Below, in pieces: positions 29,626 through 37,965 of a DNA stretch of 45,426 nt (its first letter is position 1; each line of letters opens with the position of its first letter). The translations under genes and the position numbers were made by a program. Origin of the DNA: a virus; the IMG/VR virus record IMGVR_UViG_3300032326_000397, positions 1-45,426 of that record; one strand, given 5' to 3'. Under the pieces are notes generated by a model. It ran no database searches and was not told the origin of the DNA. It saw only the letters and a program-made list of their open reading frames with translations.

Positions 29626-30596
29626 TACTCAGCAATAAACTGTTCAACATCACTTTCTTTAATATGCGGTGCTAAACGATGTGGATTAAAGAAACTGGCT
29701 TTGAAGAATTTGCTACCAACTTCGTCAAGCTCGGCAATGTCTAGCTGTATGTCTTGGCGCAAAATTCTACCTAATTTTACAGTTTCTGCCATGAGCTTGG
29801 TTTTACTCCATGAGTACTTTGAAGTTGGGCAAGTTTCCTCGTCGCCAGCAAACATTGGCATAACAGTTTCTGCCCAATATTGATTGTGCCATTCAAAGTC
29901 TGCTACCAATTTGTAATCCCAGTCTTTGCGCAGGTTAGTCAAGTAGCAGCCTAGTCGTGCGCCATACATGGCCCACAATCCGTTTTGTACATCTTGGCCA
30001 ACACTCATCCATACTAACAAGCGACGGTGATTTTTAAAATTGTTACGAGCGGCAATTTGTCTCCAGTCCATGGGACGACCATCAATAAGAGCCAGCTTAA
30101 CGCCTTCACGGAAGCCTGCACGATATGCTTGATACGGAGTTGCGTTATTGAATACATCGCTGTAGATGTTGTTTAATTGATGATAGTGAATATCCCAACA
30201 GAAGTCTACAGCGCCTGCGCCGCCATCAACTGCTTCGTGTGTACGCATTTGCTCAACAACTTTCTTTGGCCAAAGTTTAACGCCACCATTGCCGTACACA
30301 AGTCCGTTAATAACATTCTTGCCACTCCAGCTTAATACATCACTGCGATCAAATCTTGTTAAATCTAATTCCATTTCAAAGAAGTCAGATCGAACCTTGT
30401 TGTCAGCGTCAATTGTGATAAAACGTTCTGTTTCGGCTAGCTTGGCTGCGGCCTTGTGGCAAGCATCGCTGCCGTATACGCCATGACTGCGTTTGGCCCA
30501 TGGGCACTTTTCTAATAAGTCGGCATAATTCTCATCTGCGTTTGGTTCATCGTAGCTGATAAAGACTACGTCAAATTCTGTAATTGGGGTTTTCAC
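29625..30596 (-). CDS. GT-A-like glycosyltransferase, paralogue 3
   Basis: A 323-residue paralogue with VVFISYDEPNADENY at the N-terminus, D-x-D in RFITIDADNKV near residue 70 and NGLVYGNGGVKLW near 108, and FREGVKL near 176. It is most like paralogue 1. It overlaps the upstream gene as ATGA. The three genes form a tandem triplication within the leftward operon. Confidence 0.78.
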   Translation of the reverse strand: MKTPITEFDVVFISYDEPNADENYADLLEKCPWAKRSHGVYGSDACHKAAAKLAETERFITIDADNKVRSDFFEMELDLTRFDRSDVLSWSGKNVINGLVYGNGGVKLWPKKVVEQMRTHEAVDGGAGAVDFCWDIHYHQLNNIYSDVFNNATPYQAYRAGFREGVKLALIDGRPMDWRQIAARNNFKNHRRLLVWMSVGQDVQNGLWAMYGARLGCYLTNLRKDWDYKLVADFEWHNQYWAETVMPMFAGDEETCPTSKYSWSKTKLMAETVKLGRILRQDIQLDIAELDEVGSKFFKASFFNPHRLAPHIKESDVEQFIAE

Positions 30597-31567
30597 TGGA
30601 GCACTCCTATATCTAAGTTGTTAGCTTTATATAACAAACTTGGGACCACATGGTCTGGCCAATTTGAAATCAATTCAAATGGATGTTCTTGTCTAAGCAT
30701 TAGTGCAGGCAATTCGGCCCATGCTACAAAAAAATCTGGATCGGGTTGCGATAGAACTGCCACTGATAAGTTTCCGGTTATCTGATCAATAGCACATCCT
30801 TTAGAGTAATGGCTTTGCGCCCATAACGAGCCATTTTTCGAATACACACTAAGGTGTTTTCCGGGTCCTGTTCTACTAAGGATTGTGCGTTCATCGATGA
30901 TTTCAGAAAAAGGCGAGTGCTGTTGAGTTCTCACAAAATTAAGTCCGTCGGCAACTGGGGGCATATTGATGCGTATCTCTTGTCCATGATACAGTATTTT
31001 CTGTATAATGCCATGATCCATAAATGCCCATAATCGCTTTTCCCAAAAGCCACGTTCAATTACTTCAGCCAGGCTAATTTCATCGTGGCCAAATAAGTTG
31101 TGCGGGTCTTCTACGTCACTGATAAAGAATGGGATACTATCATTGATAGTATTTCTTTCTAGGCCTTGCTTGATCTTTGTAGTCCACACTCGACTTGCTT
31201 CAAATCGAATATGCCCAGTGTCCACAAAAAGTGTTGCACGTAGCGGTGCTGGTGCATAACTGTCGCTTTCTGCTGATGACAGCCAGCCCCTGTACACTTG
31301 TTTCTTTTTATACTCAAGGGGTCTTTTGATGTCAACTAAGTCAAGTACACCTAAGTTTTCATTAAGTGATACCCTATAGTCATTTTGATTAATTTCGCCT
31401 GCGAGAATTTTCTTAACGCGGGCATAGTTAACTACAAGCGCACCTGCAACTTGTTGGTTACCTGGTTCAATTGATTTAATCTTGCCCGAATACTCGTCAT
31501 AATACACGCACCAAAATTCTGCTCGCTTTTTTTCTCGACGACGTAGCTCAAATTTTAACTCGCTCAT
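30593..31567 (-). CDS. Conserved phage protein of unknown function
   Basis: A 324-residue, beta-rich protein. The N-terminal region (EFWCVYYDEYSGKIKSIEPGN) is a motif I associate with virion-region proteins of T4-like marine phages, but I cannot name a family. Its C-terminal half has several Trp, Asp and Gly turns. ATG 31567, two bases after the previous stop, is preferred to an in-frame start at 31609 inside that gene. It ends inside the glycosyltransferase paralogue (ATGA). Confidence 0.62.
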   Translation of the reverse strand: MSELKFELRRREKKRAEFWCVYYDEYSGKIKSIEPGNQQVAGALVVNYARVKKILAGEINQNDYRVSLNENLGVLDLVDIKRPLEYKKKQVYRGWLSSAESDSYAPAPLRATLFVDTGHIRFEASRVWTTKIKQGLERNTINDSIPFFISDVEDPHNLFGHDEISLAEVIERGFWEKRLWAFMDHGIIQKILYHGQEIRINMPPVADGLNFVRTQQHSPFSEIIDERTILSRTGPGKHLSVYSKNGSLWAQSHYSKGCAIDQITGNLSVAVLSQPDPDFFVAWAELPALMLRQEHPFELISNWPDHVVPSLLYKANNLDIGVLQ

Positions 31568-31569
31568 GT

Positions 31570-32268
31570 TTACCAATATTCCAGGGGCTTGGTACTGCCA
31601 GCTAGCCACACCGGATGTAGTTGACTATGATTTTCAAGTTTAAAGTTTCCGTTGGCTGGGTAAAATGCAATCCAGTCGTGCCACATATGACTTGCATACA
31701 TAACCGGAGCGAGTTCTAAATCTCTAACTGACAAGTCAACAATCTTAAACCAGTCTGGCGTTTCCCACAAACCTGTTGCCGCTACAACGGCCAACAAGTG
31801 TTCAATGCGAACCTGACCGGGATCAGGCACATAGTTGGGCCAGTATAGTGCGCTGTCCAATTCAGGTAAAATCTCAAAACTCTTTTTAGCCAGCTCAGGG
31901 TCTCCGATGACCATTAAGTAGGGCCAGGCAGCGATGTCATTTTTCTCAATGGCGGCACGAGCATTTATTTTATATGGCTCAATCGGAACGCCTCTGTGGT
32001 CTACGCCTGTTCCAGGCATGAGATTTATTTTTTTGGTGGCGGCAAGTTCTGCAATTGACACGGTTGATTGCCGTGTGCATGTTCCAGCCATACAAATAAT
32101 GTCGCCAGGTTTTAAGTCAAGACCAGCAAGTTGCTTGATCTGGCTGTAGGGATCTTGTTCAACATTGACCACATTGATTTCAACTGATGCGTTAACAAAC
32201 TTTGCATCCATAGATGTAATTTTAACATGCTCATCAAAGTCGGGCGGGGCTATAATGTGTATGGTCAT
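31570..32268 (-). CDS. Hypothetical protein
   Basis: A 232-residue protein with an alpha/beta beginning (MTIHIIAPPDFDEHV; VEINVVNVEQDPYSQIKQLAG; GDIICMAGTC) and a helical Trp-rich end (YASHMWHDWIAFYPANGNF). No motif of a known enzyme is evident. It overlaps the upstream GT8-like gene as ATGA and is co-transcribed with the glycosyltransferases, so a link to sugar or nucleotide-sugar work is possible but not shown. Confidence 0.58.
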   Translation of the reverse strand: MTIHIIAPPDFDEHVKITSMDAKFVNASVEINVVNVEQDPYSQIKQLAGLDLKPGDIICMAGTCTRQSTVSIAELAATKKINLMPGTGVDHRGVPIEPYKINARAAIEKNDIAAWPYLMVIGDPELAKKSFEILPELDSALYWPNYVPDPGQVRIEHLLAVVAATGLWETPDWFKIVDLSVRDLELAPVMYASHMWHDWIAFYPANGNFKLENHSQLHPVWLAGSTKPLEYW

Positions 32269-33143
32269 GCAAGTTCCTCCATAATCTTTTCGTAATTACG
32301 AAGTATACTTTTCTTGTTCATCATATGAACATCTTCACCTGAGATTTCAACTACTATGTTTTTCCACTCTTCGGGCAAGTTGCTTAACATTACCCACTTA
32401 TTGGGTCCTTTGACTTCTACAATGTCATCTCGCTGATCTTGGTAGCGCATGTAGTTGGGAATTTCTCCAATGAAGCCGCCATCTTGCCAGCCATTGCACA
32501 TGTGTGCGGCAATGCTGGCAGAATAGTCAGTGCGATATAACGATCCCGGAAACTTATACAAGAAACGATAGTATTCCCAATTCTTTTTAACTGCGGTCCA
32601 AATATTAAAAAAGTTTTCAGCTTCTTCACTTTTACGCCAGTAAACCACAGTTGACCACCACATGCGAATGCCAGCATAGTGCAACCAACGTTCTGTAGTA
32701 TATGGTTCTTGCATCTGCAAGTTGCGAGCATCACGATACATGGCCACATCATACTGTCCGCCAAACAACTTTTCTAAATTATTGTTGCCACATAGATAAT
32801 CTGTGTCAATTAGAATGGTTTCATCAAATGGGCTTAGGTTGTAAATGTCGTGCTTGTTGGTGTTTGTAAACTGTGCGTTAAAGCTGTGATATGCGCCATC
32901 GTGATGTAAGCGCATGTTTCTCTCGTATTCGGGATTGGTTAGAATAATATCGTCCCAAGCGGCGTTCATTATGGCCTGGCCGTGTGTGTTCTTGCATTGT
33001 TCCAAACTTTGTTGGTTAGTTACAAGCACTACTGGGATATCAGGCATGTATTTTTTACATGCATAGGCTGCAACCAGGGCTAATTGGGTATAATCTAACT
33101 GTTCGTTGTTGTAGGCGAACATCATAAAGCCCTTGGTGCTCAT
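32265..33143 (-). CDS. GT8-like glycosyltransferase
   Basis: A 292-residue protein with a GT8/GT-A layout: FMMFAYNNEQLDYTQLALVAAYACKKYMPDIPVVLVTN is the family N-terminus, and DETILIDTDYLC near residue 112 holds the D-x-D metal motif. Later residues (GIRMWWSTVVYW; SAEN-type helix) are consistent with a sugar transferase. It is not similar to the three tandem paralogues downstream. It starts one base after the previous stop. Confidence 0.75.
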   Translation of the reverse strand: MSTKGFMMFAYNNEQLDYTQLALVAAYACKKYMPDIPVVLVTNQQSLEQCKNTHGQAIMNAAWDDIILTNPEYERNMRLHHDGAYHSFNAQFTNTNKHDIYNLSPFDETILIDTDYLCGNNNLEKLFGGQYDVAMYRDARNLQMQEPYTTERWLHYAGIRMWWSTVVYWRKSEEAENFFNIWTAVKKNWEYYRFLYKFPGSLYRTDYSASIAAHMCNGWQDGGFIGEIPNYMRYQDQRDDIVEVKGPNKWVMLSNLPEEWKNIVVEISGEDVHMMNKKSILRNYEKIMEELA

Positions 33144-33144
33144 G

Positions 33145-33489
33145 TTACAGCCCTACAATTTTAGCAGTACTACGTGCTGACTTTAATTTTTGCAATTCTT
33201 GTTGCTTTAGTTCCATGGCAGAATCATAAGCAGTTAGCAATGCTGTTAAAAACTCATTTGGATTTTCAATTTGGATGACATTACCGCTGTTGTCTTCAAC
33301 CAGCAACTTTTCTGCCCGAATAGCTCTGAGCCCCACAAATGTGATTAGTGTTTGAGTGGATTTGAAAATTGCGTTTTGATAGGACACAATCAAAGCGGCA
33401 TTTACTCGTGCTTCGATATTTTGGCGCTGAACTTGTAGCGTTAGTCTATAATTGGCGAATGCCAATGCATCATTTAGGCGGTTATCCAT
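33145..33489 (-). CDS. Small helical phage protein
   Basis: A 114-residue, almost entirely helical protein (RLNDALAFANYRLTLQVQRQNIEARVNAAL; EFLTALLTAYDSAMELKQQELQKLKSA). It looks like a small structural or chaperone-type phage protein, but I have no family. Its leader of 28 bases follows a TAAATA element in a 10-bp hairpin, so it probably begins a late operon that continues through the glycosyltransferase and modification genes. Confidence 0.66.
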   Translation of the reverse strand: MDNRLNDALAFANYRLTLQVQRQNIEARVNAALIVSYQNAIFKSTQTLITFVGLRAIRAEKLLVEDNSGNVIQIENPNEFLTALLTAYDSAMELKQQELQKLKSARSTAKIVGL

Positions 33490-33506
33490 TTGGTTCCAGA
33501 ATTATT

Positions 33507-33534
33507 ATGTACGTTGTTATTTACCAACGTACAT
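33507..33534 (-). promoter_or_regulatory. Late-type TAAATA element inside a 10-bp perfect hairpin
   Basis: ATGTACGTTG (33507-33516) and CAACGTACAT (33525-33534) are exact reverse complements. The eight-base loop, read on the minus strand, holds GTAAATAA (TAAATA at 33523-33518). It lies between the protease gene and the 114-residue gene, 28 bases before the latter's ATG. No T-run follows on either strand, so a terminator role is unlikely. Confidence 0.55.
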
Positions 33535-33550
33535 GACCTGGTTTAACCAA

Positions 33551-36500
33551 TTATACTTCTTGCCAGGGAGTACTAATCGAAATAATAGGAGTTGGTAAGG
33601 CCAACGTTACCCCGTTTTCTGTTACTGTAGATGGCTGAGAAACAGATACTGTCATTGCAATTGTGCCTGTTACTTTGGTGCCTAAACCAACATGGTCCAG
33701 CAATGTACGTAAGCGTAAGCGATTGTTTTCAATGTTGCCATAAACTTTTACTCGACTTGAAGCGTAACCGCCATATCCTCCATAGCCTCCATAGCCTCCA
33801 TATCCTCCATATCCTCCATAGCCTCCATAGCCTCCGTAACCACCGCAGCCTCCATATCCGCCATAGCCTCCGTAACCACCGTAACCCCCGTATCCGCCAT
33901 AACCACCATATCCGCCATAACCACCATATCCACAGCCACCACCTGCAGGGCTGGTATACAACAGTCGCTCACCGAGAGCCAATTCTGAGAATCCAATATC
34001 TTGACTGATACCGCGGTTGTTCAAACTTTGCATTGATTCAACGTTTAATCTGAGTGTGCCCTGGTCCGTAAAAATTCCGCGCCAAGTGTGGTAGCCAGCA
34101 CCAAAACCGTCAGTGATTGAAAATGCCAAACGGATATCGCCTCCGGCATTGAAAAAGTGTCGAGCACTTTCGTAACCTTCAAAGTCAAATTCAACTACGT
34201 TTTCTAATTGGTGTCTCCAATTGGTTACTGTGCTTGTAACTGTTCGAATTGTAGATAATGATGTCAGTGCTGGATCAACTTCATTGCGAGAATTTCTTGC
34301 AGAGTCCAAAAGAGTTGCTGCGGCATTGAAAAAGTCTGCTGTTACTTTGTCACCTTGTTCTACAATAACAAGTACTTGATCGTTACTGTTTGTACGATAT
34401 GTGCTTAGGTTAATGCGGTTAACCAACTCATTTGTAAAAGCGGCTGTTAGCTTTTGCTTTGGTTGTACCGACTCAACGTTATCGCCGCCCCAGCCCCAGC
34501 GAATGTCATCTTGCGTTTGAGGATCATCAGATGGTCCTTGACCGGCATGGGTATCGCCAAACAATTCATTGACATCAGATACCAATTTGTTTAGGTCTTC
34601 GGCGGTGATTTTTTTACGTGGAACAGTTTTAACTGTTGGAGGGGGTGGTACATATCCACACTCGGCACTATTTTCTTTGATGATTTGATTATACTCGCCA
34701 CCATTGCCGTCGGCATAATATCCCCATTGGTTAAATCCAATACAAGCAGTTCTTAATAGCGTGCCGGCTGCTGGCGGTGGAACATATCCACATTGTGTAC
34801 TATTACGGGTGTCAACGTTATATGTGCCACCTGAGCCATCAGCCTTGACAATACGGTAGGTATATGTATTTGGGACACAACCTTCGCTGATAACTGTACC
34901 GCGTGGTGGGTAAGTAGGTGGTGGAACGTAATTACAATATGCGCTGTTGGCTTCGGTTAATGTGCTGTACTCGCCGCCCGTACCGTTGGCATAAACGCTG
35001 TATTTGTCGTAGCCCTGGCATTCAAATCTTAGGAAAGTACCTGCTGGTGGATATGTAGGTGGTCCTACAACTGCATTGAATGTTGCTGTAACTGTTTTGT
35101 TACTGTTCATGGTAACGGTCGCTGTGCCTGTGCCTGTTGCGGCACCTGACCAACCAGCAAATGTACTGCCTGATGGGACTGTTGCAGATAATGTAACAAC
35201 CGTGCCTGCGGCAAATGTTGCTGTACCTGATCCATTGATACCTGCTGGTGAGCTTGTTACTGTGCCGTTACCGTTACCAGCTTTGTTTACAGTTAGTGTG
35301 TATGTTGCAGGCGGTGGTGTAGTTGTTACTGGATTGATGTAGGCAATACGATTTGGACCACCTAACAAAGATTTAAAATCCGTGTATGATGTAACAGTAC
35401 CACTATCTTGAATTTGATTAGTCAGGCAGTTTGAAATCAACCACTGTTTTACTGTTTCAGAGTTAGCAGACGACTTATTATTTGTTAAAGGTTGTTGTTG
35501 CAAATGTAATGCAATCATACCAGTAACCTGAGGTGCGGCCATTGATGTACCGGAAATATTTACTTGTTTAAAAGAAGTATTCCCATGTTGGTAAGGCTGG
35601 GCACTCATTATATTTGTATTGCTACAAGCGGCTAATATATCTGTACCTGCGGCCCAAATGTCAACTCTAGGACCAGCAGACGAGCCGTAAGTGTCCGATC
35701 TTTGATCTTTCCCATTACTATGTGTGACTGAATTTAAATTGCCAACAACAATAGCTCGAGGATCTGTTGGACTTGCACCTCGGTGATAATAGAATTGATC
35801 TAACGCAGGTGTAGTTACAAAGTAATTGTCGTAGTCAATTCCGCCTGATATATCAATTTTATGTCCGTTATTTCCTGCGGCACGAACTGCAATAATACCA
35901 TTATCAATTACTTCAGCTAATGCGGCATTGTACGCCGCAGAATCATATGGGATGGTAATAAAAGGACCTAGATTAGGTAATGCAATGATGCCTCGGGCTA
36001 GCCGATCTGCGGCTAATGTTGAAGACCAATTAACTCCTTGATATCTGCCGCCGGAGGGTATAAAATTATTTGCTACAAACCATTCATATGACAATCCAAA
36101 TCCCCAACTCATATTCATTACAGTTGGTCTATTGTTTGTTTTACTTGTATGCCATAAAATTAATGCTTCAAAACAATCTAGTACATCACCAGATGCATTG
36201 GTATCTGCATATTTTAAAGAAAGTATATTTGCACCTTTGGCCCAACCATATATTTTACCAGCAACAGTACTAGCCACATGTGTGCCGTGACCGTTCGTAT
36301 CAGAATAGCTGTTATCAGAATAATTTGGAACTAGTGCATTCCAATTTACACCAGTTTGATTAAGTCTTCCAGTGAATTCGGGATGATCGGCTTGTATGCC
36401 AGAATCGTTAATAACAACATCAACGCCTGTACCGTCTAGGTCATATGTATATTTTGAAGAGGTAGTTGTTCCTGTACCATAGACATTTGATGTATTACTA

Positions 36501-36835
36501 TGACGTATCAGGCCCCAATTTACATTGTCTACAGTACTAGAAGTTGTTTTATCAAAGTTCTTGTCAAGAGTTGTATTATAAACAATCTTAACATAAGGCA
36601 GTTCGCTTACTGGTTGTTCAACTGCGGCAATTCTAGGGTCATTGCGTAACTGCTCTGCTTCAGCATCAGTTAACTCATATTCACAAATGCGCTCAAATGC
36701 CCAGCGAGGATTAGCAATCGTAACTGGACGATCTGGAATGTTAGCAATGCCAGCTGTGGCAGACTCGACTTGAGTCCAAAATGTGTTATAGTCAACGCCT
36801 TTGTCGAGCGCAACAATGTAGCGTTTGGTCGTCAT
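33551..36835 (-). CDS. Subtilisin-like protease fused to tail repeats and a Gly-Tyr repeat adhesin
   Basis: A 1094-residue multi-domain virion-type protein. Residues 5-75 resemble an I9-type prodomain. The S8 protease has its triad intact: D144 (INDSGI), H183 (NGHGTHVA), S431 (SGTSMAAP), with N322 as oxyanion residue. Next comes an InlB-type bacterial repeat (GNGTVTSSPAGI...FAGWSG), then three similar units with PP-rich linkers and a conserved cysteine pair (CQGYDKY..., CVPNTY..., CIGFNQW...). A tail-type domain follows, then about 18 YGG units with one CGG unit, then a short C-terminal domain. It may cut host surface proteins or itself and bind the host. It starts four bases after the gene upstream. 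Confidence 0.87.
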   Translation of the reverse strand: MTTKRYIVALDKGVDYNTFWTQVESATAGIANIPDRPVTIANPRWAFERICEYELTDAEAEQLRNDPRIAAVEQPVSELPYVKIVYNTTLDKNFDKTTSSTVDNVNWGLIRHSNTSNVYGTGTTTSSKYTYDLDGTGVDVVINDSGIQADHPEFTGRLNQTGVNWNALVPNYSDNSYSDTNGHGTHVASTVAGKIYGWAKGANILSLKYADTNASGDVLDCFEALILWHTSKTNNRPTVMNMSWGFGLSYEWFVANNFIPSGGRYQGVNWSSTLAADRLARGIIALPNLGPFITIPYDSAAYNAALAEVIDNGIIAVRAAGNNGHKIDISGGIDYDNYFVTTPALDQFYYHRGASPTDPRAIVVGNLNSVTHSNGKDQRSDTYGSSAGPRVDIWAAGTDILAACSNTNIMSAQPYQHGNTSFKQVNISGTSMAAPQVTGMIALHLQQQPLTNNKSSANSETVKQWLISNCLTNQIQDSGTVTSYTDFKSLLGGPNRIAYINPVTTTPPPATYTLTVNKAGNGNGTVTSSPAGINGSGTATFAAGTVVTLSATVPSGSTFAGWSGAATGTGTATVTMNSNKTVTATFNAVVGPPTYPPAGTFLRFECQGYDKYSVYANGTGGEYSTLTEANSAYCNYVPPPTYPPRGTVISEGCVPNTYTYRIVKADGSGGTYNVDTRNSTQCGYVPPPAAGTLLRTACIGFNQWGYYADGNGGEYNQIIKENSAECGYVPPPPTVKTVPRKKITAEDLNKLVSDVNELFGDTHAGQGPSDDPQTQDDIRWGWGGDNVESVQPKQKLTAAFTNELVNRINLSTYRTNSNDQVLVIVEQGDKVTADFFNAAATLLDSARNSRNEVDPALTSLSTIRTVTSTVTNWRHQLENVVEFDFEGYESARHFFNAGGDIRLAFSITDGFGAGYHTWRGIFTDQGTLRLNVESMQSLNNRGISQDIGFSELALGERLLYTSPAGGGCGYGGYGGYGGYGGYGGYGGYGGYGGYGGCGGYGGYGGYGGYGGYGGYGGYGGYGGYASSRVKVYGNIENNRLRLRTLLDHVGLGTKVTGTIAMTVSVSQPSTVTENGVTLALPTPIISISTPWQEV
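33764..33933 (-). repeat. 9-bp tandem repeat encoding YGG units
   Basis: About 18 copies of a 9-bp unit encode Tyr-Gly-Gly in a row, broken by one Cys-Gly-Gly. The third-base changes (TAT/TAC, GGC/GGA/GGT) show the array is old enough to drift but still in frame. Such arrays change length by slippage. Glycine-rich repeats of this kind are known from tail adhesins. Confidence 0.9.
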
Positions 36836-36839
36836 TTAA

Positions 36840-37913
36840 TTAACGAGCCCCGATTGTTGCTTCGACTTTACCGATGCCTTCTCCGCTGAAGTTTCCTAAA
36901 CTACGGCCAACAATGGCCCAACTTGCTACATCAGCTGGTGCAGCCTGTGCTACACCCGGAATATCACTTGATACTAAACGATCTCCACGTTTGATTGTGC
37001 CTTTTACCTTGACTGGAATACGACCTGCTACTGCAATTGGCAGTGCATTCTTTTCACGCTTTTGTCGTGCATTCATCAGGTAAGCTGGACGAGTTGATAC
37101 AATACCAAAAATGTTTGTATCGCCGAATTCTGTTGTTTGCGTTACTTCAGCGTCACCACCTAGACTTACCAACGTGCCTGGTTCATAACTAGCATCGCCT
37201 ACATAAATCTCTGCAACGTCAGCAAACTCAGCTTCCATGGAGATACCACGTAACTTAAATGCATTTGGATTTAGTGCATTGGTATCATTGCCAGTGGTAT
37301 TCATGTTGATGCCCTTGCCAATTTCGCCAAAGCCAGGAACAGCATGTGAAGCCGCAATAGTAAAGTCTGCGTCTGAGCTAATGATCATAACACATACGCC
37401 CATGGCGTACATTGCAACTACCTTATGCAATACACTGTCAGTGCCCAACAAGTCCAAAAATGCCATGCCTGTTGCAGTTTCGCGATTGCCTTGGAATGCA
37501 CCAATGTTCATCCAACCGTTGCCGTTGGTGCCTGGTAAAGCTGGATCAGCTGTGTAAATTTTAATAGAGTTATTGGCAGTATCGTACCAGAAGTCGCCAC
37601 GGATTGAAGTTCCAATTGGCGGGACTGAATTTTGGGCTGCCAAAAACGCAATAGTCTTCCAATTTGAATTATCTGTGTTTAACTTTAATCTGCGTTCGCC
37701 TGTGTCAAACCACTGTTGTCCAGTTACTGGGCTGATTGGTTCAATGCTACTTGCAAAGTTTTCTAGCAGGTGAACAAAGTTTTCAGCGATCAGCTCGCCG
37801 TAGCCAAGATAATTCTTGCCCAATAGGTTTAAACTGGTTGATGTGTTGTCAATTTCCCCGTCAATTAGGTTAACTAACACATCACCGTTTGCTTTGTTTA
37901 CTTCGTATGCCAT
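36840..37913 (-). CDS. Virion fibre-type protein with T4-like cyanophage-type N-terminus
   Basis: A 357-residue structural protein. The N-terminal part (LLGKNYLGYGELIAENFVHLLENFA, then TGQQWFDTGERRLKLN and GDFWYDTANNSIKIYT) is a pattern widespread in T4-like phages of marine and freshwater hosts. The C-terminal 150 residues (ADVAEIYVGDASYEPGTLVSLGGDAEV ... AGRIPVKVKGTIKRGDRLV) match the C-terminal domain of phage tail fibres and related G2-type autoproteolytic or trimerisation domains. AAGGACGAG lies before the ATG and a TAAATA element 33 bases upstream. Confidence 0.84.
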   Translation of the reverse strand: MAYEVNKANGDVLVNLIDGEIDNTSTSLNLLGKNYLGYGELIAENFVHLLENFASSIEPISPVTGQQWFDTGERRLKLNTDNSNWKTIAFLAAQNSVPPIGTSIRGDFWYDTANNSIKIYTADPALPGTNGNGWMNIGAFQGNRETATGMAFLDLLGTDSVLHKVVAMYAMGVCVMIISSDADFTIAASHAVPGFGEIGKGINMNTTGNDTNALNPNAFKLRGISMEAEFADVAEIYVGDASYEPGTLVSLGGDAEVTQTTEFGDTNIFGIVSTRPAYLMNARQKREKNALPIAVAGRIPVKVKGTIKRGDRLVSSDIPGVAQAAPADVASWAIVGRSLGNFSGEGIGKVEATIGAR

Positions 37914-37946
37914 TTCTTCTCGTCCTTTTGGCTTATTGCCTTTGTA

Positions 37947-37952
37947 TATTTA
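37947..37952 (-). promoter_or_regulatory. Late-type promoter TAAATA
   Basis: On the minus strand ACTAAATATA is found at 37954-37945 with the TAAATA core at 37952-37947, 33 bases before the ATG of the fibre-type gene. Unlike other copies this one leaves room for a leader, in which AAGGACGAG serves as ribosome binding site. Confidence 0.58.
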
Positions 37953-37965
37953 GTTTAAATTTGGT

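Noticed and set aside
33507-33534. Intrinsic terminator after the protease gene
   Set aside because: The stem is strong but there is no T-run in either direction, and the loop holds a promoter-like element.
33764-33933. CRISPR array or other spaced repeat
   Set aside because: The repeat is a 9-bp in-frame codon repeat with no spacers.
33631-34008. Plus-strand His-rich reading frame opposite the YGG repeat
   Set aside because: It is the complement of the repeat and has no start signal or homology-like motif.
35076-35342. Plus-strand Val/Pro-rich frame inside the protease gene
   Set aside because: It is the complement of the Thr/Gly-rich InlB-type repeat of the real gene.
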